A stretch of 64,000 bases of DNA from Paracoccus endophyticus (GTDB taxonomy: Bacteria > Pseudomonadota > Alphaproteobacteria > Rhodobacterales > Rhodobacteraceae). The DNA lies in the NCBI RefSeq assembly GCF_003286075.1, contig NZ_QLUV01000001.1, positions 310,001-374,000 on the forward strand, read 5' to 3'. A program made the translations under genes and the position numbers. The notes beneath the pieces were generated by a model that was not told the DNA's origin, did no database searches, and saw nothing but the letters and a program-made list of their open reading frames with translations. This document shows positions 17,432-25,601 of the stretch, in pieces; the first letter of the stretch is position 1, and each line of letters begins with the position of its first letter.

Positions 17432-17807
17432 CGGGATTTCCTTCAGACGGTCAGGACCGCGGCCGGCAGAGCCTGCGGCCCGAGGGGTGGCAGCGTGAAA
17501 CGCCGGCAGCGGACGGGGGCAGGCCGCGCGCGCCGACTCGGATGGGTTCGTTACGCCGCGCCGCCGCCGCAACGTCAAGCAAAGCAGCGCAAAAAACGCG
17601 CCGCGTGGCAGAAATGCGTCAAGGGCCCACGACACCAGTTCAGCGCATAAGGCCATGCGGGACTGGATGAAAGTGACCAAAATGTCGCGGGCCGTCCAGC
17701 GCATCAAGTTCCCGTGCGGCCTGCCGGAACCGGGTCGGGCACCAGAGGTTGTCTGCGCAGGACGGGCGTGCGGGATCGGCGCCCTCGCAATCGAAAGGAC
17801 AGCTTTC
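17432..17807. other. Intergenic region between divergent L,D-transpeptidase and GlsB genes
   Basis: These 376 bases hold no convincing gene. A weak open frame (17655 onward) merely runs into the GlsB gene in frame. The identifiable element is an EcfG-type promoter at 17726-17750 for the + strand gene. No clear promoter for the - strand transpeptidase was recognised. Confidence 0.5.
17726..17750 (+). promoter_or_regulatory. EcfG-type general stress promoter of the GlsB gene
   Basis: GGAAC (17726-17730) is followed after 16 bases by GGTT (17747-17750). The alphaproteobacterial EcfG sigma factor recognises GGAAC-N16/17-CGTT, so this matches except for one -10 base. Transcription would start near 17757, leaving a leader of about 50 bases before the ATG at 17808. 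Confidence 0.6.
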
Positions 17808-18089
17808 ATGGGCTTCATCATCGCCATCATCATCGGCGCCATCGCGGGCTGGCTGGCCGGCCAGATCGTCAAGGGCCACGGCCAGGGGGTCGTGATGAAC
17901 ATCGTCGTCGGCATCGTCGGCGCGCTGATCGCCAACTTCCTGTTCCCCGCCTTCGGCTGGAACATCGGCGCCGCGCCCGCCACCGCCGACAACGCCGTCG
18001 TGGGGACCAGCATCCTCGGCTCGATCATCTTCTCGACCATCGGCGCGGTGATCCTGCTGCTGATCCTGCGGCTGTTCAACCGGTCCTGA
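17808..18089 (+). CDS. GlsB/YeaQ/YmgE family stress-response membrane protein
   Basis: A 93-residue very hydrophobic protein with three predicted transmembrane segments: MGFIIAIIIGAIAGWLAGQI, VMNIVVGIVGALIANFLF and ILGSIIFSTIGAVILLLILR. The GAIAGWLAG and GIVGALIANFLF motifs are the hallmarks of the transglycosylase-associated (YmgE) family, commonly induced by general stress. Family function is unknown. The ATG follows GAAAGGAC at a good distance. The EcfG-type promoter upstream agrees with a stress role. Confidence 0.88.
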   Translation: MGFIIAIIIGAIAGWLAGQIVKGHGQGVVMNIVVGIVGALIANFLFPAFGWNIGAAPATADNAVVGTSILGSIIFSTIGAVILLLILRLFNRS

Positions 18090-18208
18090 TCGCCCCGCAG
18101 CGCGACCCCGGCCGGGCCTCTGCGGACCCCTTGGCCCCCGCCCGACCGGCGGGGGCCCTGGCATGGCGGCAAGTGCGCACCTGCGCGTGGGCCTTCCGCC
18201 GCCGGACC

Positions 18209-18607
18209 TCAGGACTGCCCGATCTGGCGCAGGATGTCCGGGCCGATGTCGATGGCGTGCCGGGGGGCCAGCGCGGCCTGCATCGCGGCCCGGTCCTGCT
18301 CGGTCAGGCAGTCCCCCTGATAGCCCACCGCGCGGCCCCGGCCCACGATCCCCGCAACGCCCGACCACAGCGTGGCCCGATCGCTGCCGCTGACGGGCAG
18401 GCTGGCACGCGCAGTCACCACCAGCGCGCCGGGCCGCGGCAAGGCGCCGGGCAGGCCCGCCCCGTAGCATCCGATCGCCTGGTCAGAGGTCAGCACGACC
18501 GCCTCGACCCCCCGCCCGTCCATGATCGCCCTCAGCCCCAGCAATGGCGCACCGCCGCGCGCGTCGCTGCCCGCAGCCCCCTTGCCGTGATGTCCCGCAT
18601 CCGTCAT
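18209..18607 (-). CDS. Small uncharacterised protein, resembles a lone creatinase-type N-terminal domain
   Basis: The product has 132 residues. After a Gly/Ala-rich start it reads LLGLRAIMDGRGVEAVVLTS, then ALPRPGALVVTARASLPVSG. This faintly follows the pattern of the N-terminal domain of creatinase/Xaa-Pro peptidase (M24) proteins, in which RxxMxxxGVDAxxLTS is followed by a strand with PxxLVVT. No M24 catalytic domain follows. The start at 18607 is supported by AGGGGGG seven bases upstream. The gene is convergent with the GlsB gene and divergent from the MFS gene. It could be a decayed remnant, a stand-alone domain or an unrelated small protein; the assignment is weak. Confidence 0.55.
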   Translation of the reverse strand: MTDAGHHGKGAAGSDARGGAPLLGLRAIMDGRGVEAVVLTSDQAIGCYGAGLPGALPRPGALVVTARASLPVSGSDRATLWSGVAGIVGRGRAVGYQGDCLTEQDRAAMQAALAPRHAIDIGPDILRQIGQS

Positions 18608-18749
18608 CGGCGCCCCCCTTTGGACCCCGCGCGGCCCAGGGCCCAGCATGCGCAGGCGCGGGACCGCGTCAATCCGGCCCGCCGCCGTCGGACCTGCGGC
18701 TGCGCGCGGGCCTTGCCGGCGCGCAGCCACATGTTTCCCCCTCGCCCCG

Positions 18750-18777
18750 TTGTCGCCGCCGTCGCTGCTGCTAGGGT
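18750..18777 (+). promoter_or_regulatory. Predicted promoter giving a leaderless MFS transcript
   Basis: TTGTCG (18750-18755) and TAGGGT (18772-18777) are spaced by 16 bases. The -10 ends six bases before the ATG at 18784, so transcription would start at or next to the start codon, and no Shine-Dalgarno is seen. Confidence 0.35.
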
Positions 18778-18783
18778 GGCGCC

Positions 18784-20424
18784 ATGCCGCCGCAGTCCCC
18801 GACCCTCGCCCCGTTCCGTCACAAGGCCTTCCGCACCCTGTGGGCGGCGACGCTGGTGTCGAACTTCGGCGGGCTGGTGCAGGCGGTGGGCGCGGCGTGG
18901 CTGATGACGCAGCTGACCCAAAGCGCCACGCTGATCGCGCTGGTGCAGGCGTCCAACACGCTGCCGATCATGCTGTTTGCGCTGGTGTCGGGGGCGCTGG
19001 CCGACATCTTCGATCGCCGCCGCCTGCTGCTGGCGGCGATCGGGATCATGGCCGCGGGCTCGCTGCTGCTGGCGGTGGTGGCGTGGCTGGGCTGGCTGGC
19101 CCCGTGGAGCCTGCTGGCCTTTACCTTCGTGATCGGCGTGGGGCAGGCGCTTTACAACCCGCCCTGGCAGGCCAGCATGGGCGACCTGGTGCCCCGCGCC
19201 GACCTGCCGGCGGCGGTGACGCTGAACTCGGTCGGGTTCAACCTGATGCGGTCGGTGGGGCCCGCGGCCGGCGGGCTGATCATCGCGGCCTTTGGCGCGG
19301 CGGCGGCGTTCGCCGTCAACGCCGCCAGCTATCTGCCCCTGCTGGGCGCGATGCTGCGATGGACCCCGCCGCCCCGCCCCGTCCCCCGCACCGCCGCGCC
19401 CGAGCCGCTGGGCCCGGCGCTGGCGGCGGGGCTGCGCTATGTCGCGCTGTCGCCCAACCTGATGCGGGTGCTGGCGCGCGCGGCGCTGTTCGGCGTCTCG
19501 GCCGTGGCCGTCCTGGCGCTGCTGCCGCTGATCGCGACCAGCCACCCCGAGGGCGGCTCGCTGATGCTGGGCCTGCTGCTGGGCTGCTATGGCGTGGGGG
19601 CGATCGCGGGGGCGGCGCTGAACACCCGCATCCGCGCCACCCTCAGCAACGAACGCGTGGTGCGCCTTGCCTTCGCGCTGTTCGCGCTGTCCTGCTTGGT
19701 GCTGGCGCTGACTGACAACGTGTGGCTGCAGGGCCTGGCCCTGATGCCCGCGGGGGCAAGCTGGGTCATGGCGCTGTCGCTGTTCAACGTGACGGTGCAA
19801 CTGTCCACGCCGCGCTGGGTGGTGGCGCGCGCGCTGGCGCTCTACCAGACGGCGACCTTTGGCGGCATGGCGGCGGGGGCGTGGCTGTGGGGCGCGGTCG
19901 CGGGCGCGCGGTCGGTGGACGAGGCGCTGCTGGGCGCGGCGGCGCTGCTGGTGCTGGGGGCGCTGGCCGGGCACTGGTTCAGCCAGCCGGAATACGGGAT
20001 GCTGGACCTGGACCCGGTGAACCGTTTTCGCGAACCCTCGCTGGCGCTGGACCTGCGCGGGCGGTCGGGGCCGATCATGGTCATGGTCGATTACCGCATC
20101 GCGGCGCAGGACACCCCGGCGTTCCTGCGGCTGATGGCGCTGCGGCGCAACATCCGCCGCCGCGACGGGGCGCGCAACTGGGCGCTGCTGCGCGACCTGG
20201 AAAACCCGGAACTGTGGTCGGAATCCTATCACATCGCCACCTGGGACGATTACGTCCGCCACAACCTGCGGCGCACCAAGGCCGACAACACCGTGACCGA
20301 GGCGCTGGGCGCCCTGCACCAGGGCGAGGGCAGCCCCCAGGTACACCGCATGATCGAGCGTCACAGCGTCAGCCCCGCCGACGACCTGCCGCTGATCGGC
20401 AAGATCGAGGTTCCGGGGTCATGA
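18784..20424 (+). CDS. MFS exporter with C-terminal soluble extension (MFS_3 type)
   Basis: A 546-residue membrane protein. Residues 1 to about 400 form a twelve-helix major-facilitator transporter: LWAATLVSNFGGLVQAVGAAW at helix 1, ADIFDRRRLL as the loop 2-3 motif, and NPPWQASMGDLVPR. The remaining 145 residues form a soluble domain (GPIMVMVDYRIAAQDTPAFL...WDDYVRHNLRRTKAD) resembling an antibiotic-biosynthesis-monooxygenase-like fold. That combination is typical of the EntS-like MFS_3 group, whose members export siderophores or drugs. No siderophore genes are nearby, so the substrate is open. Its stop overlaps a tiny frame leading into the ABC operon. Confidence 0.9.
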   Translation: MPPQSPTLAPFRHKAFRTLWAATLVSNFGGLVQAVGAAWLMTQLTQSATLIALVQASNTLPIMLFALVSGALADIFDRRRLLLAAIGIMAAGSLLLAVVAWLGWLAPWSLLAFTFVIGVGQALYNPPWQASMGDLVPRADLPAAVTLNSVGFNLMRSVGPAAGGLIIAAFGAAAAFAVNAASYLPLLGAMLRWTPPPRPVPRTAAPEPLGPALAAGLRYVALSPNLMRVLARAALFGVSAVAVLALLPLIATSHPEGGSLMLGLLLGCYGVGAIAGAALNTRIRATLSNERVVRLAFALFALSCLVLALTDNVWLQGLALMPAGASWVMALSLFNVTVQLSTPRWVVARALALYQTATFGGMAAGAWLWGAVAGARSVDEALLGAAALLVLGALAGHWFSQPEYGMLDLDPVNRFREPSLALDLRGRSGPIMVMVDYRIAAQDTPAFLRLMALRRNIRRRDGARNWALLRDLENPELWSESYHIATWDDYVRHNLRRTKADNTVTEALGALHQGEGSPQVHRMIERHSVSPADDLPLIGKIEVPGS

Positions 20425-20498
20425 CCGAGCCTGCCGCCCGCGTCCCCGCCCGCGTCCCCGTCCCCGCCCTCGCCCGGCCCGCGTCATGCGCCCGTTGA
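20421..20498 (+). CDS. Possible 25-residue coupling ORF between MFS and ABC genes
   Basis: ATGA overlaps the MFS stop and opens a 25-codon frame (Pro/Arg/Ala-rich, MTEPAARVPARVPVPALARP...) ending at 20498, after the ABC permease start at 20486. It contains imperfect repeats of GCCCGCGTCCCC. It may keep ribosomes moving into the permease gene, or be meaningless. There is no homology evidence. Confidence 0.2.
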   Translation: MTEPAARVPARVPVPALARPASCAR

Positions 20499-21424
20499 TT
20501 CGCCGCCTGATCTCGCTGGCGGTCAGCCTGCTGGTCGCCTCGGCGGTGATCTTTGCGGTCGTGGACCTGGTGCCGGGCGATCCGGCCAGCTTTGTGCTGG
20601 GAACGGGGGCGCGGCCCGACACGGTCGCGGCGCTGCGCGAGCAGATGGGGTTGGACCTGCCCTGGCCCGTTCGCTATGCGCGCTGGCTGGGGGGCGTCGT
20701 GACGGGGGACCTGGGCACCAGCCTCGCCTACAAGACGCCGGTGGCGGACATGATCGCGGACCGCGTGCTCGTGTCGCTGCCGCTGGCGCTGATGGCGCTG
20801 GTGCTGGCGGTCGCAGTGGCCTTTCCGGCCGGGATGTATGCCGCCAGCCGCCGGGGCCGCGCGGGGGATGTCGCGGTGATGGGCGGCACGCAACTGGGGA
20901 TCGCGCTGCCGAACTTCTGGTTCGCCATGCTGCTGGTGCTGGTGTTCGCGGTCCGCCTGCGCTGGCTGCCGGCCGGCGGGTTTCCCGGCTGGGGCCATCC
21001 CCTGGCCGCCCTCAAGGCGCTGATGCTGCCCGCCATCGCGCTGGCGCTGCCGCAGGCCGCGATCCTGGCGCGGGTGCTGCGGTCCGCCCTGATCGAGACG
21101 CTGGAGCAGGACTATATCCGCTCGGCCCGCGCCAAGGGCCTCAGCCGTGGGCAGGCGCTGCGCCGCCACGCCCTGAGGAACGCGCTGATCCCGGTGCTGA
21201 CCATCCTGGGGATGCAGTTTTCCTTTTTGCTGGCGGGCGCCATCATCATCGAGAACGTGTTCTATCTGCCTGGACTGGGCCGGCTGATCTTTCAGGCGAT
21301 CAGCCAGCGCGACCTGGTGGTGGTGCAGTCGGCGGTGCTGGTGCTGGTCGCGGCCGTGATCCTGGTGACGTTCCTGGTCGACCTGGCCTATGCCGCCGTG
21401 GACCCCAGGCTGCGCGGCCGATGA
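20486..21424 (+). CDS. ABC transporter permease, DppB/OppB type
   Basis: A 312-residue inner-membrane permease of the dipeptide/oligopeptide/nickel importer class. It has an N-terminal helix (LISLAVSLLVASAVIFAVVDLVPGDPA), five further hydrophobic segments and the EAA-type loop YIRSARAKGLSRGQALRRHALRNALIPV. It pairs with the following DppC-type gene, which it overlaps by ATGA. No binding protein gene is in this operon. Confidence 0.92.
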   Translation: MRPLIRRLISLAVSLLVASAVIFAVVDLVPGDPASFVLGTGARPDTVAALREQMGLDLPWPVRYARWLGGVVTGDLGTSLAYKTPVADMIADRVLVSLPLALMALVLAVAVAFPAGMYAASRRGRAGDVAVMGGTQLGIALPNFWFAMLLVLVFAVRLRWLPAGGFPGWGHPLAALKALMLPAIALALPQAAILARVLRSALIETLEQDYIRSARAKGLSRGQALRRHALRNALIPVLTILGMQFSFLLAGAIIIENVFYLPGLGRLIFQAISQRDLVVVQSAVLVLVAAVILVTFLVDLAYAAVDPRLRGR

Positions 21425-22233
21425 GGGCGGGGCTGATCCTCGGCGCGGTGCTGACCGCCCTTGCCATCGCGGCGGCGCTGCTGTCGTTCGTCTGGACGCC
21501 CTTCGACGTGACCGGCGTCAGCATCGCGGACAAGCTGCGCCCGCCCTCGGCCGCGCATCCGTTCGGGACCGACCACTTCGGGCGCGACATCCTGTCGATG
21601 GTGATGGTGGGGGCGCGCACCTCGCTGGCGGTGGCGCTGCTGGCGGTCGGGATCGGCATGGGCGCGGGGGTGCCCCTGGGCCTGCTGGCCGCGGCGCGCG
21701 GCGGCTGGGTGGACGAGGTCGTGATGCGCGGCAACGACCTGGTGTTCGCCTTTCCCTCGCTGGTGATCGCGATCCTGATCACGGCGGCCTTCGGCCCTTC
21801 GGCGGTCAACGCCATCCTGGCCATCGGCATCTTCAACATCCCGGTGTTCGCCCGCGTCACCCGGGCCGTCGCCCTGCCGATCTGGACGCTGGACTATGTC
21901 CGCGCGGCGCAGGTCGCGGGCAAGGGCCGGGCGCGGATCAGCGCGGAACACATCCTGCCCAACATCGCCAGCCTGCTGATCGTGCAGGGCACGATCCAGT
22001 TCAGCCTGGGCATCCTGGCCGAGGCGGGCCTGTCCTATGTCGGCCTTGGGGCGCAGCCGCCCACGCCCAGCTGGGGCCGGATGCTGGCCGAGGCGCAGAC
22101 GATGGTCACGCTGGCCCCCCATGTCGCCATCGTGCCGGGCGTCGCCATCGTCCTGACCGTCCTGGGGCTGAACCTGCTGGGCGACGGGCTGCGCGACGCG
22201 CTGGACCCGCGGCTGAAGGCGCGGCTGGCATGA
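21421..22233 (+). CDS. ABC transporter permease, DppC/OppC type
   Basis: A 270-residue partner permease. It carries the DppC signature HPFGTDHFGRDILSMVMVGA near residue 45 and an EAA loop (YVRAAQVAGKGRARISAEHILPN). It forms the heterodimeric channel with the preceding gene. ATGA overlaps link it to both neighbours, implying translational coupling and equal expression. Confidence 0.92.
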   Translation: MRAGLILGAVLTALAIAAALLSFVWTPFDVTGVSIADKLRPPSAAHPFGTDHFGRDILSMVMVGARTSLAVALLAVGIGMGAGVPLGLLAAARGGWVDEVVMRGNDLVFAFPSLVIAILITAAFGPSAVNAILAIGIFNIPVFARVTRAVALPIWTLDYVRAAQVAGKGRARISAEHILPNIASLLIVQGTIQFSLGILAEAGLSYVGLGAQPPTPSWGRMLAEAQTMVTLAPHVAIVPGVAIVLTVLGLNLLGDGLRDALDPRLKARLA

Positions 22234-23804
22234 TCGGCGTGAACGGGCTGTCGGTGCGGCTGGGCGGGCGGGCGGTGCTGGCGGATGTGGACCTGTCGCT
22301 GCGCCCCGGCACGATCACCGGGCTGGTGGGCGAAAGCGGGTCGGGCAAATCGATGACGGCGCTGGCGATCATCGGGCTGCTGCCCGACGGCGCGAAGGCG
22401 TCGGGCGCGGTCATGCTGGACGGCCGCAACCTGCTGGACCTGCCCGAGCCTGCGCTGAACGACCTGCGCGGGCGCCGGATCGGGATGATCTTTCAGGAAC
22501 CCATGACGGCGCTGAACCCGCTGATGACCATCGGCGACCAGGTGGCCGAGGTGCTGGTCCGCCATCGCGGCCTGGACCGGGCGCAGGCGGCCGCGCGGGC
22601 GCGGGACCGGCTGGACCGCGTGGGCCTGCCCCTGCCCCGGTTTCCGCTGGGGCTTTATCCCCACCAGCTGTCGGGCGGGCAGCGCCAGCGCGTCGCCATC
22701 GCCATGGCCATTGCGCTGGCCCCCGACCTGTTGATCGCGGACGAGCCGACGACCGCGCTGGACGTGACCACGCAGGCGCAGATCCTGGACCTGCTGCGCG
22801 GCCTTGTGCGGGACGAGGGGATGGCGCTGCTGCTGATCACCCATGACCTGGCCGTGGTGGCGGGCATCGCCGATCGGGTCGCGGTCATGCAGGCGGGCCG
22901 CATCGTGGACGAGGGCCCGACCGAGGCGCTGTTTCGCGCCCGGACCCACCCCTATACGCGCGCGCTGTTTGCCGCCGCGGCCCACCAGCCCGACCGCGTC
23001 CAGGCCGCAGCCGGCGCAGCGCCCATCCTACGGGTGACCGGGGCCGTGCGCGACTATACCCTACCCCGCCGCGCCCCGTTTGCGCCGCATCCGGTGCTGC
23101 GGGCGGTGGACGGGGTCAGCCTGACCGTGGCCGACGGCGAGGCGGTCGGGCTGGTCGGCGAATCGGGCTGCGGGAAATCGACGCTGACGCGCGCGATCCT
23201 GGGGCTGGACCGGCTGCAGGCGGGGCGGATCGAACTGGACGGCGAGCCTATCAGCGACCGGATGCCCGCGCGGCTGCGCGCCCGCGTGCAGGTCGTGTTC
23301 CAGGACCCGCATGGCAGCTTTGACCGGCGCTGGCGGGTGGACCGGCTGGTGGCCGAGCCGTTCCACCTGACCGGCCGGCCGCACGACTGGCGCGACCGGG
23401 TGGCCGACGCGCTGGATCAGGTCGGGCTGTCCCCCGACGCCATGGCCCGCCACATCCACGAGTTTTCGGGCGGCCAGCGCCAGCGCATCGCCATCGCGCG
23501 CGCGCTGATCATCCGCCCGCGCCTGATCGTGCTGGACGAGGCGGTCAGCGCGCTGGACGTGCAGGTCCGCGCGCAGGTGCTGGACCTGCTGGCGCGGCTG
23601 CGGGCGAGCCACGGCCTGGCCTGGCTGTTCATCAGCCATGACCTGTCGGTGGTGCGGGCCATCGCCGACCGGGTGCTGGTCATGGACCGGGGCCGGATCG
23701 TCGAGGACGGGACCACGGCGCAGGTCCTGTCCGACCCGCGCCATCCCACGACCCGGCGGCTTGTCGCCGCGACGCCGGTCATTCCGCCGGACTGGGTCGC
23801 CTGA
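22230..23804 (+). CDS. Fused double ABC ATPase (DppD-DppF type)
   Basis: A 524-residue protein with two complete ABC ATPase cassettes that power the importer. The first has Walker A GESGSGKS (about residue 35), signature [14 protein letters not shown] and Walker [13 protein letters not shown]. The second has Walker [10 protein letters not shown] (about 310), signature [14 protein letters not shown] and Walker [13 protein letters not shown]. The oligopeptide-transporter C-terminal segment ([12 protein letters not shown]) follows the first cassette. Fusion of the D and F subunits is common in this family. The ATG overlaps the upstream permease stop. Confidence 0.93.
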   Translation: MIGVNGLSVRLGGRAVLADVDLSLRPGTITGLVGESGSGKSMTALAIIGLLPDGAKASGAVMLDGRNLLDLPEPALNDLRGRRIGMIFQEPMTALNPLMTIGDQVAEVLVRHRGLDRAQAAARARDRLDRVGLPLPRFPLGLYPHQLSGGQRQRVAIAMAIALAPDLLIADEPTTALDVTTQAQILDLLRGLVRDEGMALLLITHDLAVVAGIADRVAVMQAGRIVDEGPTEALFRARTHPYTRALFAAAAHQPDRVQAAAGAAPILRVTGAVRDYTLPRRAPFAPHPVLRAVDGVSLTVADGEAVGLVGESGCGKSTLTRAILGLDRLQAGRIELDGEPISDRMPARLRARVQVVFQDPHGSFDRRWRVDRLVAEPFHLTGRPHDWRDRVADALDQVGLSPDAMARHIHEFSGGQRQRIAIARALIIRPRLIVLDEAVSALDVQVRAQVLDLLARLRASHGLAWLFISHDLSVVRAIADRVLVMDRGRIVEDGTTAQVLSDPRHPTTRRLVAATPVIPPDWVA

Positions 23805-23861
23805 CCCTTGCGGATCGGCGGCCGCCGCCTACCTGAAAGACAACAGGAACGGAGGACAGCC

Positions 23862-24326
23862 ATGCAATGCCCGGTGGACGGCGAAACCCTGGTGATGAGC
23901 GAGCGCAGCGGCGTCGAGATCGACTATTGCCCCAAGTGCCGCGGCGTCTGGCTGGACCGCGGTGAACTGGACAAGATCCTGGCCCGCGCGACCGCCGATG
24001 ACCAGCGCCCCGTGGTGATGCAGGCCCCCGGCGGCCCGGCGATCGACCCCACCCATCAGCCCCCCGCGCCCCCCTCGGCCGCGCCGGTCCTGCATGGCAC
24101 GCCGCCGTTCGCGTCGGGCGAGCCCGACCGCCGCAGGGATGACGACGACCGTTACCGCGGCGAGCGCCGGCGCGACGATGACGACCGCCGCCGCCATGAG
24201 GACGACCGCCGTCGCGACGACGGCTATCGCGCGGATGACCGGGGATACCGCCGCGACGACGATGACGACTATCGCGGCAAGAAGAAAAAGCGCGAATCGT
24301 TCCTGTCGGACCTGTTCGATTTCTAA
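23862..24326 (+). CDS. TFIIB-type zinc-ribbon protein with charged repeat tail
   Basis: A 154-residue protein. Residues 1-45 form a zf-TFIIB zinc ribbon: MQCPVDGETLVMSERSGVEI, then DYCPKCRGVWLDRGELDKIL. The CPVD element gives one cysteine and CPKC two, with a fourth ligand unclear. A Pro-rich linker follows, then about 60 residues of alternating RRDDDDR-type repeats, and finally KKKKRESFLSDLFDF. Such proteins are widespread and uncharacterised, and some relatives end in a similar hydrophobic DLFDF tail. The start has GGAGGACAGCC upstream. Confidence 0.85.
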   Translation: MQCPVDGETLVMSERSGVEIDYCPKCRGVWLDRGELDKILARATADDQRPVVMQAPGGPAIDPTHQPPAPPSAAPVLHGTPPFASGEPDRRRDDDDRYRGERRRDDDDRRRHEDDRRRDDGYRADDRGYRRDDDDDYRGKKKKRESFLSDLFDF

Positions 24327-24383
24327 GGGGGCGTTGCGCGTCGTCGGTGTGGGTCCACGCCGGCCGCGCGCCTCCAAATCGAC

Positions 24384-24409
24384 AGGCCCCGGCCGTGGGC
24401 ACGGGGCCT
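24384..24409. terminator. Hairpin between convergent zinc-ribbon and mcl1 genes
   Basis: An 8-bp stem (24384-24391 with 24402-24409) lies between two convergent genes. Neither side has a proper U-tract, so it is at best a weak bidirectional terminator. Confidence 0.35.
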
Positions 24410-24468
24410 GCCTCTCCTCCCCCGATTGACGGCTGGGCCTCCCCGCCTGGCCGTCCGGGTGTTTCGTG

Positions 24469-25431
24469 TCAAGGATGCGAGGCGATCAACTCTGCCTGCC
24501 GCACGATCACTTGTGCCTGACGGACAGACGCGATGTCAACCAGTCTACCTTTGTATACCGCGGCGCCGGCGCCTGTGCGCTGGGCATGCTCCATCGCGGC
24601 CAGGATCTCGCGCGCCTCGGTGACGGCGCTTTCGCTGGGCGAGAACACCTCGTTGGCCAGCGCCACCTGGCTGGGGTGGATGGCCCACTTGCCCACCATG
24701 CCCAGCGTCGCCGACCGCAGCGCCTGCGCCCGGAACCCGTCCTGATCGCTGAAATCCCCGAACGGGCCGTCCACCGGCAGGATGCCATGGGTGCGGCAGG
24801 CGGCGACGATGGCGGCCTGCGCCCAGTGCCACGGGTCGGACCAGTATTTCTGCCCCGCACGCGCCATGTAATAGTTTTCCTGCGTGCCCCCGATGCCGGT
24901 CGTGGCCATGCCCATGCTGGCGGCGAAGTCGGCCGCCCCCAGGCTCATCGCCTGCAGGCGCGGCGATCCGGCGGCGATCTCCTCGACGTGGCTGATGCCG
25001 GCGGCCGATTCGATGATGACCTCGAACGCGATGGGCTTGCTGCGGCCGCGCGCCCGCTCGATGGCGGTCACCAGCGCGTCCACGGCGTAAAGATCGGCGG
25101 CGTTGCCGACCTTGGGGATCATGATCTGGTCCAGCCGGTCGGACGCCTGCTCTAGCAGGTCGACCACGTCGCGGTACCAGTAGGGCGTGTCCAGCCCGTT
25201 GATGCGCACCGACAGCGTCTTGGTGCCCCAGTCCACGTCGCCGATCGCCTCGATGACGGTCTTGCGGGCCTGTTCCTTGTCATCGGGGGCGACGCTGTCT
25301 TCCAGGTCCAGGTTGATCACGTCGGCGGCCGAGGCGGCCATCTTGGGAAACAGCGCGGGGCGAGAGCCGGGCCCGAACAACTGGCAGCGGTTCAGGCGGG
25401 CCGGTGCGGGCGGCTGAAGGCGAAAGGACAT
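24469..25431 (-). CDS. mcl1: L-malyl-CoA/beta-methylmalyl-CoA lyase
   Basis: HpcH/HpaI-fold aldolase of 320 residues, recognisable along its whole length as Rhodobacter-type Mcl1. It reversibly cleaves malyl-CoA to acetyl-CoA and glyoxylate and beta-methylmalyl-CoA to propionyl-CoA and glyoxylate, reactions of the ethylmalonyl-CoA pathway of acetate assimilation. Diagnostic segments are NRCQLFGPGSRPALF, NLDLEDSVAPDDK, FEVIIESAAGI with the metal-binding glutamate, and LGAADFAASMGM. GGGAG precedes the ATG. The other pathway genes (ccr, mcd, mch) are not in this window. Confidence 0.96.
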   Translation of the reverse strand: MSFRLQPPAPARLNRCQLFGPGSRPALFPKMAASAADVINLDLEDSVAPDDKEQARKTVIEAIGDVDWGTKTLSVRINGLDTPYWYRDVVDLLEQASDRLDQIMIPKVGNAADLYAVDALVTAIERARGRSKPIAFEVIIESAAGISHVEEIAAGSPRLQAMSLGAADFAASMGMATTGIGGTQENYYMARAGQKYWSDPWHWAQAAIVAACRTHGILPVDGPFGDFSDQDGFRAQALRSATLGMVGKWAIHPSQVALANEVFSPSESAVTEAREILAAMEHAQRTGAGAAVYKGRLVDIASVRQAQVIVRQAELIASHP

Positions 25432-25472
25432 GGACGGCTCCCTGGAAGGATGTTTCGCGTGATCTGCGTCCG

Positions 25473-25501
25473 CTGATAGATTGTTGCCGCACCTGCATCA
25501 A
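25473..25501 (-). promoter_or_regulatory. Predicted promoter of mcl1
   Basis: On the - strand TTGATG (25501-25496) and TATCAG (25478-25473) are spaced by 17 bases, about 40 bases upstream of the mcl1 ATG. Confidence 0.5.
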
Positions 25502-25601
25502 GCCGCGGATGCGGGCGCAGCATGGTCCCGGGCCCGTGGGCGGTTGACCGCCCCGCCGGTTTCGCGCAAGCCCGTGCCACCACCGTCACAGGAGCGTCCG
25601 C

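Noticed and set aside
20430..20475. Short GCCCGCGTCCCC repeats that could suggest a CRISPR-like or iteron array
   Set aside because: Units are short, contiguous and imperfect with no spacers, and lie inside the gene junction.
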